Source: Areca catechu (lineage: Eukaryota; Streptophyta; Magnoliopsida; Arecales; Arecaceae). From it: a DNA stretch of 64,000 bases. Made by a program: the position numbers and the translations under genes. Shown one piece after another: positions 1 to 11,600 of the stretch. The stretch lies in contig CM038044.1 of the NCBI GenBank assembly GCA_021397845.1, positions 84,639,942 through 84,703,941 of the forward strand, given 5' to 3'. How positions within the stretch are numbered: the stretch's first letter is position 1; every line of letters starts with the position of its first letter. The notes below the pieces were generated by a model that saw nothing but the letters and a program-made list of their open reading frames with translations, did no database searches and was not told the origin of the DNA.

Positions 1-3000
1 TAGGACATAAAGCTTTTAAATGCAATATTATTAAAAATGTCTGTAATAAATCAAACAAAATTTGGGTACACAAAGGAACCACCTTAGCTAACCTACAAGG
101 ACCAAAGTTAGCTTGGGTACCTAAAAGAACTCCTTGATTAACTTGCAGGAATGTCTTGCCGCCCAGAAATTGAAAAAAAGATTGTATCTTGACAGTGGTT
201 GTTCAAGGCATATGACGGGAGACAAGGATCAGTTCATCACCGTAGAAATGAAAGGAGGTATGGTTACTTTTGGAGACAATGGCAAGGAGAAAATAATCAG
301 AATTGGTAATATCAAAATAACCCCCAGTACTTTCATTGAAAATGTATTTCTAGAAGATAAATTGAAGTACAATTTATTGAGTATTAGTCAACTTAGTGAT
401 AAAGGCTTTAAGGTTATCTTTGAATCATCTATGTGTAAAGTAACAAACTCTCTTGATTCTAGTAGTAAGTTCACCGGTCATAGACTGAAAATATTTATGT
501 GGTTGATCTTAATGATCTTGCCATGTCAAGTGATTCCAGTTTAGTTGCAATGAATGCTAAGACTAATGAGTCTTGTTTATTGTGGCATAGACGATTAGGT
601 CATGCTAGCATGCATTCTATTGCCAAGTTAATTTCCAAAAATTTAGTAAGAGGCATGCCTAAGTTTAAAGTTGATTTTGATCATGTTTGTGTGCATGCCA
701 AATGGGTAAACAAACTATAGGGAGTTTTAAACCCAAAAATATGATTTCAACTACTATACCTCTAGAACTACTTCACATTGACTTATTTGGACCAATTAGG
801 ACCACAAGCCTAAGAGGTATGAAATATGCCCTTGTGATTGTAGATGATTTTTTCAGATTTATGTGGGTTTTGTTTATTGCTCATAAAGATAAAACCTTCA
901 AAGTATTTAGAAAATTTTACAAAAAGGTTTCAAATCAAAAAAATCTTTCAATAATTTCAATTAGGAGTGATCACGGCACTAAATTTGAAAATCAGTTTTT
1001 CGATGATTATTGCACTGAAAACGGCATTGATCACAACTTCTCTGCTCCTAGGACACCATGACAAAATGGTGTTGTAGAGAGGAAAAATAGGACATTGGAA
1101 GAAATGGTCCGAACGATGTTATGTGAAGGTAATCTTCCAAGGTTCTTTTGGGCAGAAGCGGTGTACACTACATGTTATATTTTAAACTGCATTTTGATCG
1201 GTCCTAGTTTGAAGAAAACCCCCTATAAGCTTTGGAATGAAAAGAAACCCAATATCAATCATTTTCATGTGTTTGGATGTAAATGCTTTATGCTTAATAA
1301 TGGTAAAGATAACCTAGGAAAATTTGATGCAAAATCTGATGAATCTATACTCCTTGGTTATTCACTGCAAAGCAAAGAATATAGAGTGTTTAATAAGAGG
1401 ACTCTTACTATAAAAGAGTCAATTCTTATTATTTTTGATGAAGCTAACCCCTCACCATCTAGAAAAGATGCGTGCGTAGACAATGATGCAGGTACACTAC
1501 AAAAGGAGATGGAAGATCTAAGCATACAAGATAAGCAACATAAGATGGGAATGAAGTGGTAAGCAAGGATCATACTGATTTACCAAAGGAATGGAGGTAT
1601 ATAACTTCACATCCTAAAGATTTAATTATTGATGATCCTTCTCATGGTTTTGGACTAGGGTTGCACATAGAGATGCACATGACTACCTAGCCTTTGTTTC
1701 ACAAATTGATCCACATAGTTTAGAAGAAGCTGAATCTGATCCAAATTGGATGATGGCCATGCATGAAGAATTAAACTAATTTGAAAGAAATAATGTTTGG
1801 AGTCTTGTTAGCAGACCTACATACCATCCCATGATAGGAACCGAATGGGTTTATAGGAACAAATTACATGAGAATGGTAAGGTTATGAGAAATAAAGCAA
1901 GGTTGGTAGCAAAAGGGTACAATCAATAAGAGGGCATTGATTTTGATAAAACATATGCACCCATAGCAAGACTTGAGGCTATTAGATTACTTCTTGCATT
2001 TGCTTGCTACATGAATTTTAAACTTTTTCAAATGAATGTAAAAAGTGCTTTTCTAAATGGATTTATTTCTGAACAAGTTTTTGTAGAACAGCCACCAGGT
2101 TTTCAAAATCATGCTTTTCCAAATCATGTATTTAAATTAAATAAAGCTTTATATGGTTTGAAACAAGCACCTAGGGCCTGGTATGATAGACTTATCACTT
2201 TCTTGATTGAAAATTTTGAAAATAACTTTTCAAGAGGAAATGTTGATAAAAACCTTTTTATCAAAAAGAAAAAATAATTACATATTAGTTGTACAAATTT
2301 ACGTTGACGATATTGTATTTGGTGCAACTAATGAAAATTTTTGTGAAAAATTAGCTAAGCTAATGCAGGGAGGATTTGAAATGAGCCTAATGGATGAACT
2401 TAGCTACTTCCTCGGACTTCAAGTAAAGCAAACTAAGGAAGGGATCTTCAACAACCAAGCCAAATACACCAAGGAAATAATCAAAAAGTTTGGTTTGGAG
2501 ACGAGCAAACAAATAAGAACACCCATGAGCCCATCTTGTAGATTGGACAAAGATAAAAATGGATCCAATGTTGACCAAAAGCTCTATAGAGGTATGATCG
2601 GATCCTTATTATACTTAAATGCAAGTTGACCAGATATCTTGTATAGTGTATGTGTATGTGCTAGATTCAAATGTAATCCTAAAGAAACACATATGCTTGT
2701 TGTTAAAAGAATATAGAGATGTTTGAAAGGTACAAGTAATCTAGGTCTTTGGTTTTTAAAACAATCTTCATTGAATTTAATTGTATTTTCGGATGCTGAT
2801 TATGCTGGTTGTAGAATTGATAGAAAGAGCACTAGCGGAACATGTAAATTTCTATGGTTGAATTTAATCTCATGGCATTGTAAGAAACAAAACTCAGTAG
2901 CACTTTCCACTACTGAGACAGAGTATGTCGCTGCAGGGAGTTGTTGTGCACAAGTGCTATGGATTGAACAACAACTAGAAAACTTTGGTATTATACAATA

Positions 3001-3244
3001 CAAAATTTCTATCAAGTGTGATAACACAAGTGCTATAAATTTGACCAAAAATCCTATTTAGCATTCTAGGACTAAGCATATAGAGATTAGATACCATTTT
3101 ATTAGAGATCATGTTTTGAATGGTGACATTAAATTAGAATTTATCCCAACTGAAAACCAATTAACTGACATTTTTACTAAGCCACTGAACCAGGACAGAT
3201 TTGAATCACTTAGAGGAGAATTAGTGCTTTGTGATCCTTTCTAG
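1..3244 (+). pseudogene. Copia-A gag-pol remnant (zinc knuckle end, protease, integrase, RT, RNase H)
   Basis: The window opens inside the gag zinc knuckle (GHKAFKCN at bases 3-26). The protease DSG triad is at 191-199, followed by GAG-pre-integrase (LWHRRLGHASM near 580-615), the integrase core (LLHIDLFGP near 770, then a downstream D and GVVERKN near 1070-1090), RT (NVKSAFLNGF near 2035, YVDD at 2300-2311) and RNase H (DADYAGCRIDRKSTSGT near 2790-2840, STTETEYVAAGS near 2910). The frame closes at 3242-3244 with ELVLCDPF. It is a pseudogene: the reading frame changes several times before 1100, and there are in-frame stops near 1060, 1778, 1927, 2627 and 3059. Family roles: protease matures Gag-Pol, RT/RNase H copies the RNA, integrase inserts the cDNA. 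Closest relative in the window is the pol of Copia-B. Confidence 0.93.
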
Positions 3245-3640
3245 ATTACCTTAACCTAATTTCCTTCAAAATTAAGGAAAAACTATCTAGAAAACCTCCT
3301 ACAACTATTCATGATTAATGAACAACTTTCCTTGAAATTTTATTGAATCAAACTCAATTTTTGAATCATTTCAACTTCTATGGAAAGTTTTTGTTCGAGT
3401 CGACTAGAGCAATTTTGCCTTGGTCAAGCCGGTTCGAATAATTGATTTTTTTTCTCTTGCTCTGGTCGAGCCGACTAGGTCTATCAAAAGTCTTGCCTAG
3501 CCAACTCGGAGTTCTGCTTGCTTTGAGTTTGCTCTAGTCGAGCCAACTCGGATGATTTTAGGGCTGAGCGAGCCGACTCGAATGTTAGGAAATCACTGTT
3601 TAAATAGATCCGAGTAATCTTATCTTACATTTCACTCTTT
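3245..3640 (+). other. Copia-A pol-to-ORF2 spacer with GAGCCGACTC-type motifs
   Basis: About 400 bp without a coding frame separate the pol stop from the Copia-B insertion point. From about 3395 to 3590 it repeats variants of CGAGCCGACTCG (for example near 3463, 3536 and 3566). The same motif clusters in the Copia-A LTR at about 17895-18370, so it belongs to this element and not to Copia-B. Confidence 0.7.
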
Positions 3641-3645
3641 CTATT
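3641..3645. repeat. Target site duplication of Copia-B, left copy (CTATT)
   Basis: CTATT directly precedes the LTR start TGTTGCCCAC; an identical CTATT follows the other LTR at 15154-15158. Five-bp duplications are standard for LTR retrotransposons and fix the insertion limits. Confidence 0.95.
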
Positions 3646-5288
3646 TGTTGCCCACTAAGCAACCCAAGAGGGGGGGTGAATTGGGTCACTAAAAATTAAG
3701 TTAATATGACAAGGCAAGCTACTAACTTAATAAAACTTGATGCTAAGCAAAGCAATCCAATTCAACAAGTATATATATAGCAAGGTACTACTATGATTCA
3801 AATGTAATGTTCTAAATAAAAGTACAGTAGAAATAAAGAGCAATAAGTAAAAAGCAAGGAGAGAGAGATCAAGCAATCACAAACACCAAAAGCTATAGTA
3901 GTTCGGTGCCAACCAATACACCTACATCCACTCCCCAAGATCCCCTTGGGAATTCACTATAATCACACGATTACAGCTGATTAGTTTTTCGGGCTCACTA
4001 ATCAAAACCCAACTTGTTTTCACAAGGTTCACAAGTCAAACCTCACTTGGTTTTACGGGCTAACCAAGATCCTAATTGGTTTTCACAAGGCTAACCAACA
4101 ACCTCCCTTGGTTTTCCGGGCTAACAAAGAACCTTAGTGGTTTTGTGGGCTAACCACCAACCTAATTAATTTTCCAAGGCTTACCAATAACCTTACTTTA
4201 TTTTACAATAGGCTAACCAAGAACCTTTACAAGAAATAAGGTTTTAAAATAAAGAACCAATGTAAGCTTTCAATAACAAAGCGAATATGTCGATATAGCT
4301 TGATGTAAAGTTGCTTTGCACATGTTGATGCCTTTTGAATGCCCAAGATTGAATGATCTTTAATGCTCTTGATGGCTTTTGAATGCTTGGAGGCTTCCTT
4401 TAGCTTGAGAGTGGTTGAAACTTGAATGAATAGGAGTTAAGGCTCTTCTCTCTCTTTTCTCTCAAAACTCTTTAATGGTATTCAATATCATGTGTTTAGA
4501 TTTGATTTAGAGCATATAAATATCCTTCCAATGCCTTAAAACCGAATTCTAGCTGTTAGACTTGAGAAACTAGCCATTGGAGACAATTTGGACGAGTTCT
4601 GCATTTGAAAAAACTAGCCATTACTATTGCCAGAACTTCATGTGTCGACACTTCCTCTGTTGAGTCAACATATAAGGTCGACACATGTTCTTCTTGAGTC
4701 GACACTTAGTTCAAAATGCACCATTCAGATTCTTTGAAAATCTCAGATTTGTCGACACCTTCTCAACTGAGTCGACACCTTGAGTCGATACCTTGCTTCC
4801 ATGTATCGACACTTCAGCTGTTCCTTCAGCTTCTGCAAGTTTTGTGGCTTGAAAGTCTTAAGCGATGTGTTGATCCATGTGTCGACACCTTGAATCGACA
4901 CATCAGGTCCATTTGTTGATACTTGATCTATGCCATTTGAAACTTTGCTGCATACCGGCCTGAGTCGATACTTCATCTCCATGTGTCAACACTTCATGTC
5001 ATGTGTCGATACTTTGAGTCGACACTTCTCTGAAAAATATACAGAAATTGCTAAATTTAAGCTGGAACAAGTTTCCACTTTACTTAGCCATCCATTCAAC
5101 CAACTTTTAAGTGTCCAAGTCTTCTTTTGAGCAACATTTTCATTCAAACTTGGCTTCTTCGAAACAATTAGGCTTCTTCAAATTTTGTGAGCACCCTTTC
5201 AATAAAAATACACTCAAAGCAAATCATTAGTTCTCAACTTATACTTAACTATTTTGCTTATCATCAAAATCAATTAGTGGAGTCAACA
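3646..5288 (-). repeat. Copia-B 3' LTR
   Basis: 1643 bp, TG...CA ends, matching 13521-15153 along its whole length. On the element strand it starts TGTTGACTCCACTAATTG and ends GTGGGCAACA. It holds the palindrome cluster (about 4640-5030) and a TATA-like ATATTTATAT stretch (4513-4524 on the minus strand). A run of short CTAACCAA-type repeats fills about 4010-4230. Confidence 0.95.
4635..5030 (-). promoter_or_regulatory. Cluster of GTGTCGACAC-type palindromes in the Copia-B LTR
   Basis: About 13 copies or close variants of the 10-bp palindrome GTGTCGACAC occur within 400 bp (for example at about 4640, 4678, 4695, 4751, 4770, 4881, 5016). On the element strand they lie upstream of the TATA-like sequence, where cis-regulatory elements are expected. 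Sireviruses are known to carry family-specific palindromes in this part of the LTR. The same cluster is in the other LTR (about 14510-14900). Binding by a host factor is inference. Confidence 0.6.
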
Positions 5289-5302
5289 ATCTCTCCCTTT
5301 TT
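5289..5302 (-). other. Copia-B polypurine tract
   Basis: On the minus strand AAAAAGGGAGAGAT lies directly before the 3' LTR. This is the RNase H-resistant primer site for plus-strand synthesis. Confidence 0.9.
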
Positions 5303-6097
5303 GATGATGACAAAACCCTTAAGTATAAATTACTTTAAAAATAAAGCTTTAAGAGAATTGATCAAGGTGCATAACATTGAAAGCATTAAGTATATCAACA
5401 TTACTTGCATTAAAGATATGACCATTCAGAACACAAGTAATAGTATTAGAGCTTGTTATAAAGATAGAGAGGATCAGAACTTTGGGATTCATTTAAATGC
5501 TTAGAGAACACATATCATGATACTCTACAAAAAAATTTCAGCAAATAACAAATCTCCCCCTGAATCAATGATTTATAACAAAATTTGTAAAAATATTTTC
5601 AAACATTGAAAGAGGGGTTGTAAGGGTTAAATTCGCTTTGAAAGGATTTTCAAATGAGCAAAAAGTAAAGAACCCCCTTTCTTAAGGAATTTTGTAAATG
5701 ATTTTCAATTCAGGTTTTTTAAAAAATTTATCTATTCTTTGCATATCAAAAAATCAAAACTAGAATTTATACTTAAATCTCACTAAATTACTCCCCCTTT
5801 TTGTTATCATTAAAAAGGTAGGAAATAAATAAATTGAATAGTCAAGATATAGCATTAAGATAATAAATTCATTTTCTAAACTACTTCCCTTTTGTCTTTA
5901 AGAAATTCATTCAATTAAGAGTGAAGACATTGAAGCATAAAAGCAATTCAAGATATAATATTCATTTTCATCAAACACATAGAGATGAGGAATCAAAAAG
6001 TTTTTCATATATGCTTAGAACTTGTACAATAAATACATAACAAAGGTCAAAATACATAGGAGCATGGAAGTAAACTATATAGAAGTACAAGAAAGTC
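5303..6097 (-). other. Copia-B 3' untranslated region with extra polypurine-like tracts
   Basis: AT-rich non-coding stretch between ORF2 and the polypurine tract. Two further tracts of the same type occur on the element strand, at 5791-5803 (CAAAAAGGGGGAG) and 5553-5564 (TTCAGGGGGAGA). No convincing coding frame is seen. Confidence 0.65.
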
Positions 6098-8153
6098 CTA
6101 ATCCTCATCCACGGAATCATCAGAAGATGAATCGATCTCAATCGATCCTGTATCAGTGAAAGATCGAGCTCGTGGCCATCTCGATTGAAGATCTCGAAGT
6201 CTGGTCCTGGTCGGCTGTGGAGGAGTATGATGACCACATCCTCTGCGACGAGCATATGTTCGTCCTCTGGCTGGAACAGTAGAGGTAGGAACTATGTCCT
6301 CTACATGAACGAAAGTGATCGAGTCAACCAACTCAGCCGCCGCTAGAAGAGGTGCGCGATCAAAGAAGGTCCAGAGTCAAGATACTGAAAGCCGGGTGTA
6401 TAAAACCCAAGCTCTCGAATAACTGATGATGTATGAAGGGTAGGAATATCAGTAATCTGAGTATCAAAAATAGGGGTAACAACTGATGATATGGGCGTAT
6501 CAAGAATATAAGTATCAGTTGTAGAAAGTATCGGTGTATCTATGATGGGTGTATCAACAGTGGGGATCTCAATAATAGGTGTATGAACAAATGAAGTATC
6601 AATGTCATGGAGGTCAATAACAGGTGTATCAATAATAGGAGTGAGAATAGGAATAGGAATAGGAACTGGAGTGCGATCATCCAATCTAGAAGGAGAGAAT
6701 GGAATACGAGTCTGGGAGGTGAGATGGATGGGTCAAAAACATGGCTCGTAGGCAAGTCATCCATCACCTCCGGAACTGGCTCTGATGTAAGATAAGTAAT
6801 GTCAAATCTGTCGGAGTCAGTCTCCTCATCTCCATGATCATCTTCAATAACTATGTCACCAACAGTGTCACCATCTCCAACAGTAATATCAACACCAGTA
6901 TCGATATCCTCAATGTCATCAGCTGGTGCAGGAGCAAGTACATGAGCAGGAGTAGGAGCAGTATCTATAGCCAGAGTACTCGTCATAGATCTGGATAGTG
7001 CAGAAAGAATAGCCGAGATGCCATGACTAAGTCTAATATATCTCTCTCTCATCTCAGCTATGAATACATCAAGATACTGCCTCATGATAAATACATCTAT
7101 CTCGATGCGTCTGACTCTATCCTCTAAACTATTTGATATGCCAGGAGTCTCCATCTGTGCTAGCTGAGGCTATGTAGATGTAGAAGGATCAGACTGAGGT
7201 ACAACCACTGGCTGCACTGCCATCTCAGGCTGAGTCTTGCTGGGTCCTGCCTCACCGGAGAGAATCCGCTCCTCCTCTATTATGTCATCATCATCAGCTC
7301 TATCCTCGGTCTGACCTGATATCCTGCGAGTCCATTAGCCTCGAAACAAGTGATAGCCCATCCGATGCAATGACCAGATGTCATACGCATCGGTATGAAG
7401 CAATGTAGATAAGGCTCATCCTTAAAGCTGACTCCATACTCCCGAAATAATATAGTCAATCCCATGCCATAAGATAAGCAGAGCCCCTGGCTAGTCGACG
7501 CCTCTGTAATCTGATGTACCATCAGAATGGATGCATACTGGCATGCGCTGAACCAGTGAAACCATCACGAGCAACTCTCGCTCAATGATATAGTCGAAAC
7601 ATTTGGTCTTCGGCAGAAGAATCTGGGCGACGATATGGTGCAGTAGTCTCATCTTTGCAGATAACTTGGATGCTGGTATAATGGCTCCCTCTAGTAGAAT
7701 GTCGGACTCAAAAATACACTGGAGACCATTGACTCGATCCATCAGACTATCAATAATAGATCCTGTCATCGATATATCCCATACTCTACTCAAAATCTTT
7801 GAAGTAACAGGGATATCTCGTCCTCTGACCTGTGCCAACCAACCATCTATCCCGCGGGCAAGTGATCCATAAAACTCTCTCATTAGCCCGGGGTAATGTC
7901 TCTCACTGAGTGAACAGAATGTGGTCAGACCAGCCTGTCGAATCCACTCTCCAATCCAAAAGTACTGCTGGTCGACAAAAGAAAAATATACTCAGTGTCC
8001 TCCAACCACTGTCTTAGAGCTCATCCGGCTAGATGGAACAAACAAGGGTCGTGGGGGAGGATCTACAGCTCTAGACTCATGTCGGGCCTTTGTCCTTCGC
8101 TTTTTCTCTTGGTTTGACTGATGAGGACGAACAACTTGCTTGCGAGGACCCAT
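6098..8153 (-). pseudogene. Copia-B ORF2 in the env position, putative plant transposon protein domain, degraded
   Basis: It starts at 8153 (MGPRKQVVRPHQ), with a basic low-complexity N-terminus. An in-frame TGA follows GGH near residue 54, after which the same frame continues (VYFSFVDQQYFWIGEWIRQA) into a globular domain with REFYGSL and a VRG motif. This resembles the plant transposon-associated domain often annotated Transposase_32. A frameshift near 7500 leads to the segment at 7280-7522, then a helical region (MRQYLDVFIAEMRERYIRL, about 7040-7090), a run of DTPI-like repeats (about 6400-6680) and an acidic tail SSSDDSVDED. The Copia-A ORF2 has the same domain order and a similar Ser/Glu-rich tail. 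Function is unknown; such ORFs occupy the position called env-like in Sireviruses, but no signal peptide or clear membrane anchor is seen. Confidence 0.8.
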
Positions 8154-8601
8154 TGCTTAGATTCAAAGTTTGGGCCAGGTTTTTGGTCGAAATTTGGGAT
8201 TTCTAGGGTTTAGGAATTAAAACCTAGGTATAATCCAAACAAAAATGACTACTAAACATCCAAATCCAAGAAAATGTCGAGCGAAAACAATGAAATAGAG
8301 AGATGAACAGTATGGGTACCTTGAATCCTAGTGTCGGCTCGGAGGAGAAAAGATTCGAGGGAAAAATGGTTCAGAAATCCTTTAAATCTCAATCCGCTGT
8401 CATTCATGTGTCGACTCACGCATGTATCGACACATTTTGGTTTCGACACATCAACTTAAAAACCAAAAAATCAGGGATTTCGTAGATAGATCAAAATCAA
8501 TTGAAATATGATAGATCTAGAGTCAAATCAACAATGATTAAACATGATTCATCATGAATAAGGTCAAAATGATCTAGTTTGTGTCAAATTATGGAAAAAA
8601 T
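8154..8601 (-). other. Copia-B pol-to-ORF2 spacer
   Basis: A non-coding spacer of about 450 bp containing three or four TCGACACA/TGTCGACT motifs near 8405-8450. These are the same palindrome type as in the Copia-B LTR. The rest is AT-rich with no supported gene. Confidence 0.65.
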
Positions 8602-11600
8602 TTAATCAAATGGATTGATGATCCCAAGCTCTCTTCTAATCATACAGAATTGATCTTCCAAAAGAGGTTTAGTTAAAATATCTGCTAATTGAAATTCAGT
8701 ACTAATAAATTCAAACAAAATATCATTGTTTTCTATATGATCCTTAATGAAATGATGTCTAATTTCAATGTGCTTACTCGTAGAATGTTGAACAGGATTT
8801 TTAGTCAAGCAAATAGTACTGGTATTATCACATTTAATAGGAGTACTAGCCAACTTGATTCCAAAGTTTTCAAGTTGTTGCTTAATCCACAAGATTTGAG
8901 CATAACAACTTCCCACTGTAATATACTTAGCCTCAGCTGTGGATAGTATAATTGAAGTTTGTTTCTTGCTAAACCATGAGATTAAGTTCACTCCAAGAAA
9001 TTGGCAAGTTCCACTAGTACTCTTTCTATCTAATCTACAACTAGCAAAGTATACATCAGAATATCCAATCAATTCAACAAATGAATTTCTAGAATACTAT
9101 ACGCCAATACTAATAGTATCAGACAGATATTTAATAATACGCTTAACAGCCATAAGATGTGATTCTTTAGGTTCAGACTGATATCTAGCACACATGCAAA
9201 TATTAAACATTATATCTGATCTACTAGCAGTCAGATATAATAAGGAGCCTATCATACCTCTATATAACTTTTGATATACAGATTTACCATGTTCATCTTT
9301 ATCAAGTCTACAAAAGTGGCTTATAGGCGTATCTATTGGTTTAGTAGTCTCCATTCCAAACTTCTTAATAATTTCTCTTGTATACTTAGCTTGATTGATG
9401 AAGACACCTTTGTAGTTTGCTTGATCTGGAGTCCGAGAAAGAAATTGAGTTCTCCCATCATGCTCATCTCGAACTCACCCTGCATTAGCTTAGCAAACTC
9501 TTGACAAAGAATTTCATTAGTAGCACCAAAAATAATATCATCAACATATATTTGTACTACTAATAAATCATTATCTTTTTTTTTCAAAAATAGAGTCTTA
9601 TCAACATTTCCTCTAGAAAATTCATTTTCAATCAGAAATTTACTTAATCTTTCATACCATGCTCTAGGTGCTTGCTTTAATCCATAAAGTACTTAGTGTA
9701 ATTTGAAAACATGATCAGGATGTGCATGATTTTCAAATCCAGGTAGTTGTTCAACAAAAACCTTATCAGATAGAAAACCATTTAAGAAAGCACTCTTAAC
9801 ATTCATTTGAAATAATTTAAAATTCATAAAACAAGCAAATACCAATAATAGTCTAATTGCTTCAAGTCTAGCAATAGGAGCGAAAGTTTCATCGAAGTCA
9901 ATTCCTTCCTCCTGATTGTAGCATTTAGCAACTAACCTAGCTTTATTTCTAATAACAATACCATTTTCATCTAATTTATTCCTAAACACCCATTTAGTGC
10001 CAATAATTGAAACATTAGATGGTCTTTCTATAAGTGTCCAAACATTATTTCTATCAAATTATATTAGTTCTTCTTGCATAGCATTGATCCAATTAGAGTC
10101 TTTTTCAGCTTTTTCAAAACAATTAGGTTCTACTTAAGATACGAAGGCTATATAATCACATTCATTTCTAATAAAAGCTCGAGTTCTTACCCCTTTAGAT
10201 GGATCACCTAAGATTAATTCCTTAAGGTGTCCATGAGCATACCTCCACTCCTTAGGTAGATCTTGATACTTTGGAGTGTCATCTTCTTTCTCATCCTTGT
10301 TTTGATCTTCTTCATTTGGTTGAGCTTGATCATTCAATGTCAACTTCTGAAGCTTGTCAGCACCTGCACATTCATCAGATGTATCCTCTTTTCTCGAGGA
10401 CTTGTTAGTAGATTCTTCAAATACAACATATACTGACTCTTCTACAACCAAATTTCGTTTATTAAATATTTTGTATGCCCTACTTGATGTAGAGTATCCT
10501 AAGAAGATACCTTCATCAGATTTGGCATCGAACTTTCCAAGATGATCCTTTCCATTGTTCAAAACAAAACATTTACAACCAAAAACTCGAAAATATTTCA
10601 AAGTCAGTTTTCTTTGGTTCCAAAGTTCATAAGGAGTTTTATTTAAGATAGGACGGATTAAAACTCGATTTAAAATATAACAGGTTGTATTTATAGCTTC
10701 AGCCTAAAAATACCTTGGCAAATCATTTTCACAAAGCATAGTGCGTGCCAGTTCTTCCAAAGTACGTTTTTTCCTTTCTACTACCCCATTCTACTGAGGT
10801 GTCCTAGGTGCAGAAAAATTGTGTTCTATACCTTTTTCATTGCAAAAGTTTTCGAAATCTTGATTTTCAAATTCAGTTCCATGATCACTATGAATACAAA
10901 TGACTGAAACACCTTTTTCATTTGAAACTTTTCCATAAAACTTTATAAATACAGAAAATGATTCATCTTTTTATGCTAAAAAGAAAATCCAAGTAAATCT
11001 TGAAAAATCATCCACAATGACTAATCCATATCTCTTACCTCCTAGACTTGATGTTCTAGTTGGTCCAAAGAGATCCATATAAAGTAATTCAAATGGCCTA
11101 CTAGTAGTTACAAATCCTTTTAGTTTAAAAAAAGTTTTGATTTGTTTTCCAAATTGACATGCTTGGCAAATTCTATCTTTTTCAAAACAAAATTCAGGTA
11201 AATCTTTAACTAAATTTTTTTTGCAAAGTTTTGAAATAAGGTACATACTAGCATGCCCTAACCTTCTATGCCATAACCAACTAGTCTCTTCCTTAGTAGA
11301 ATTCATTGCAACAAGGCATTCTCCATTAGGTAAAGATAGATCATCAAGGTCTACCAAATAAATATTTCCATGCCTTTTTTCAATGAATTGTACTCCATTT
11401 ATATCCAGACTAGTAATCATGCAATATGATGATTTAAAAACTACTTGAAAACCTTTATCGCAAAACTGACTGATGCTTAAAAGATTATGCTTTAAACCAT
11501 CTACTAAAAGTACATTACTAATACTATAAGAAGGAGTTATGTGAACCTTACCAATACCAATAATTTTTTCTTTGCCATTATCACCGAAGGTCACACTTCC

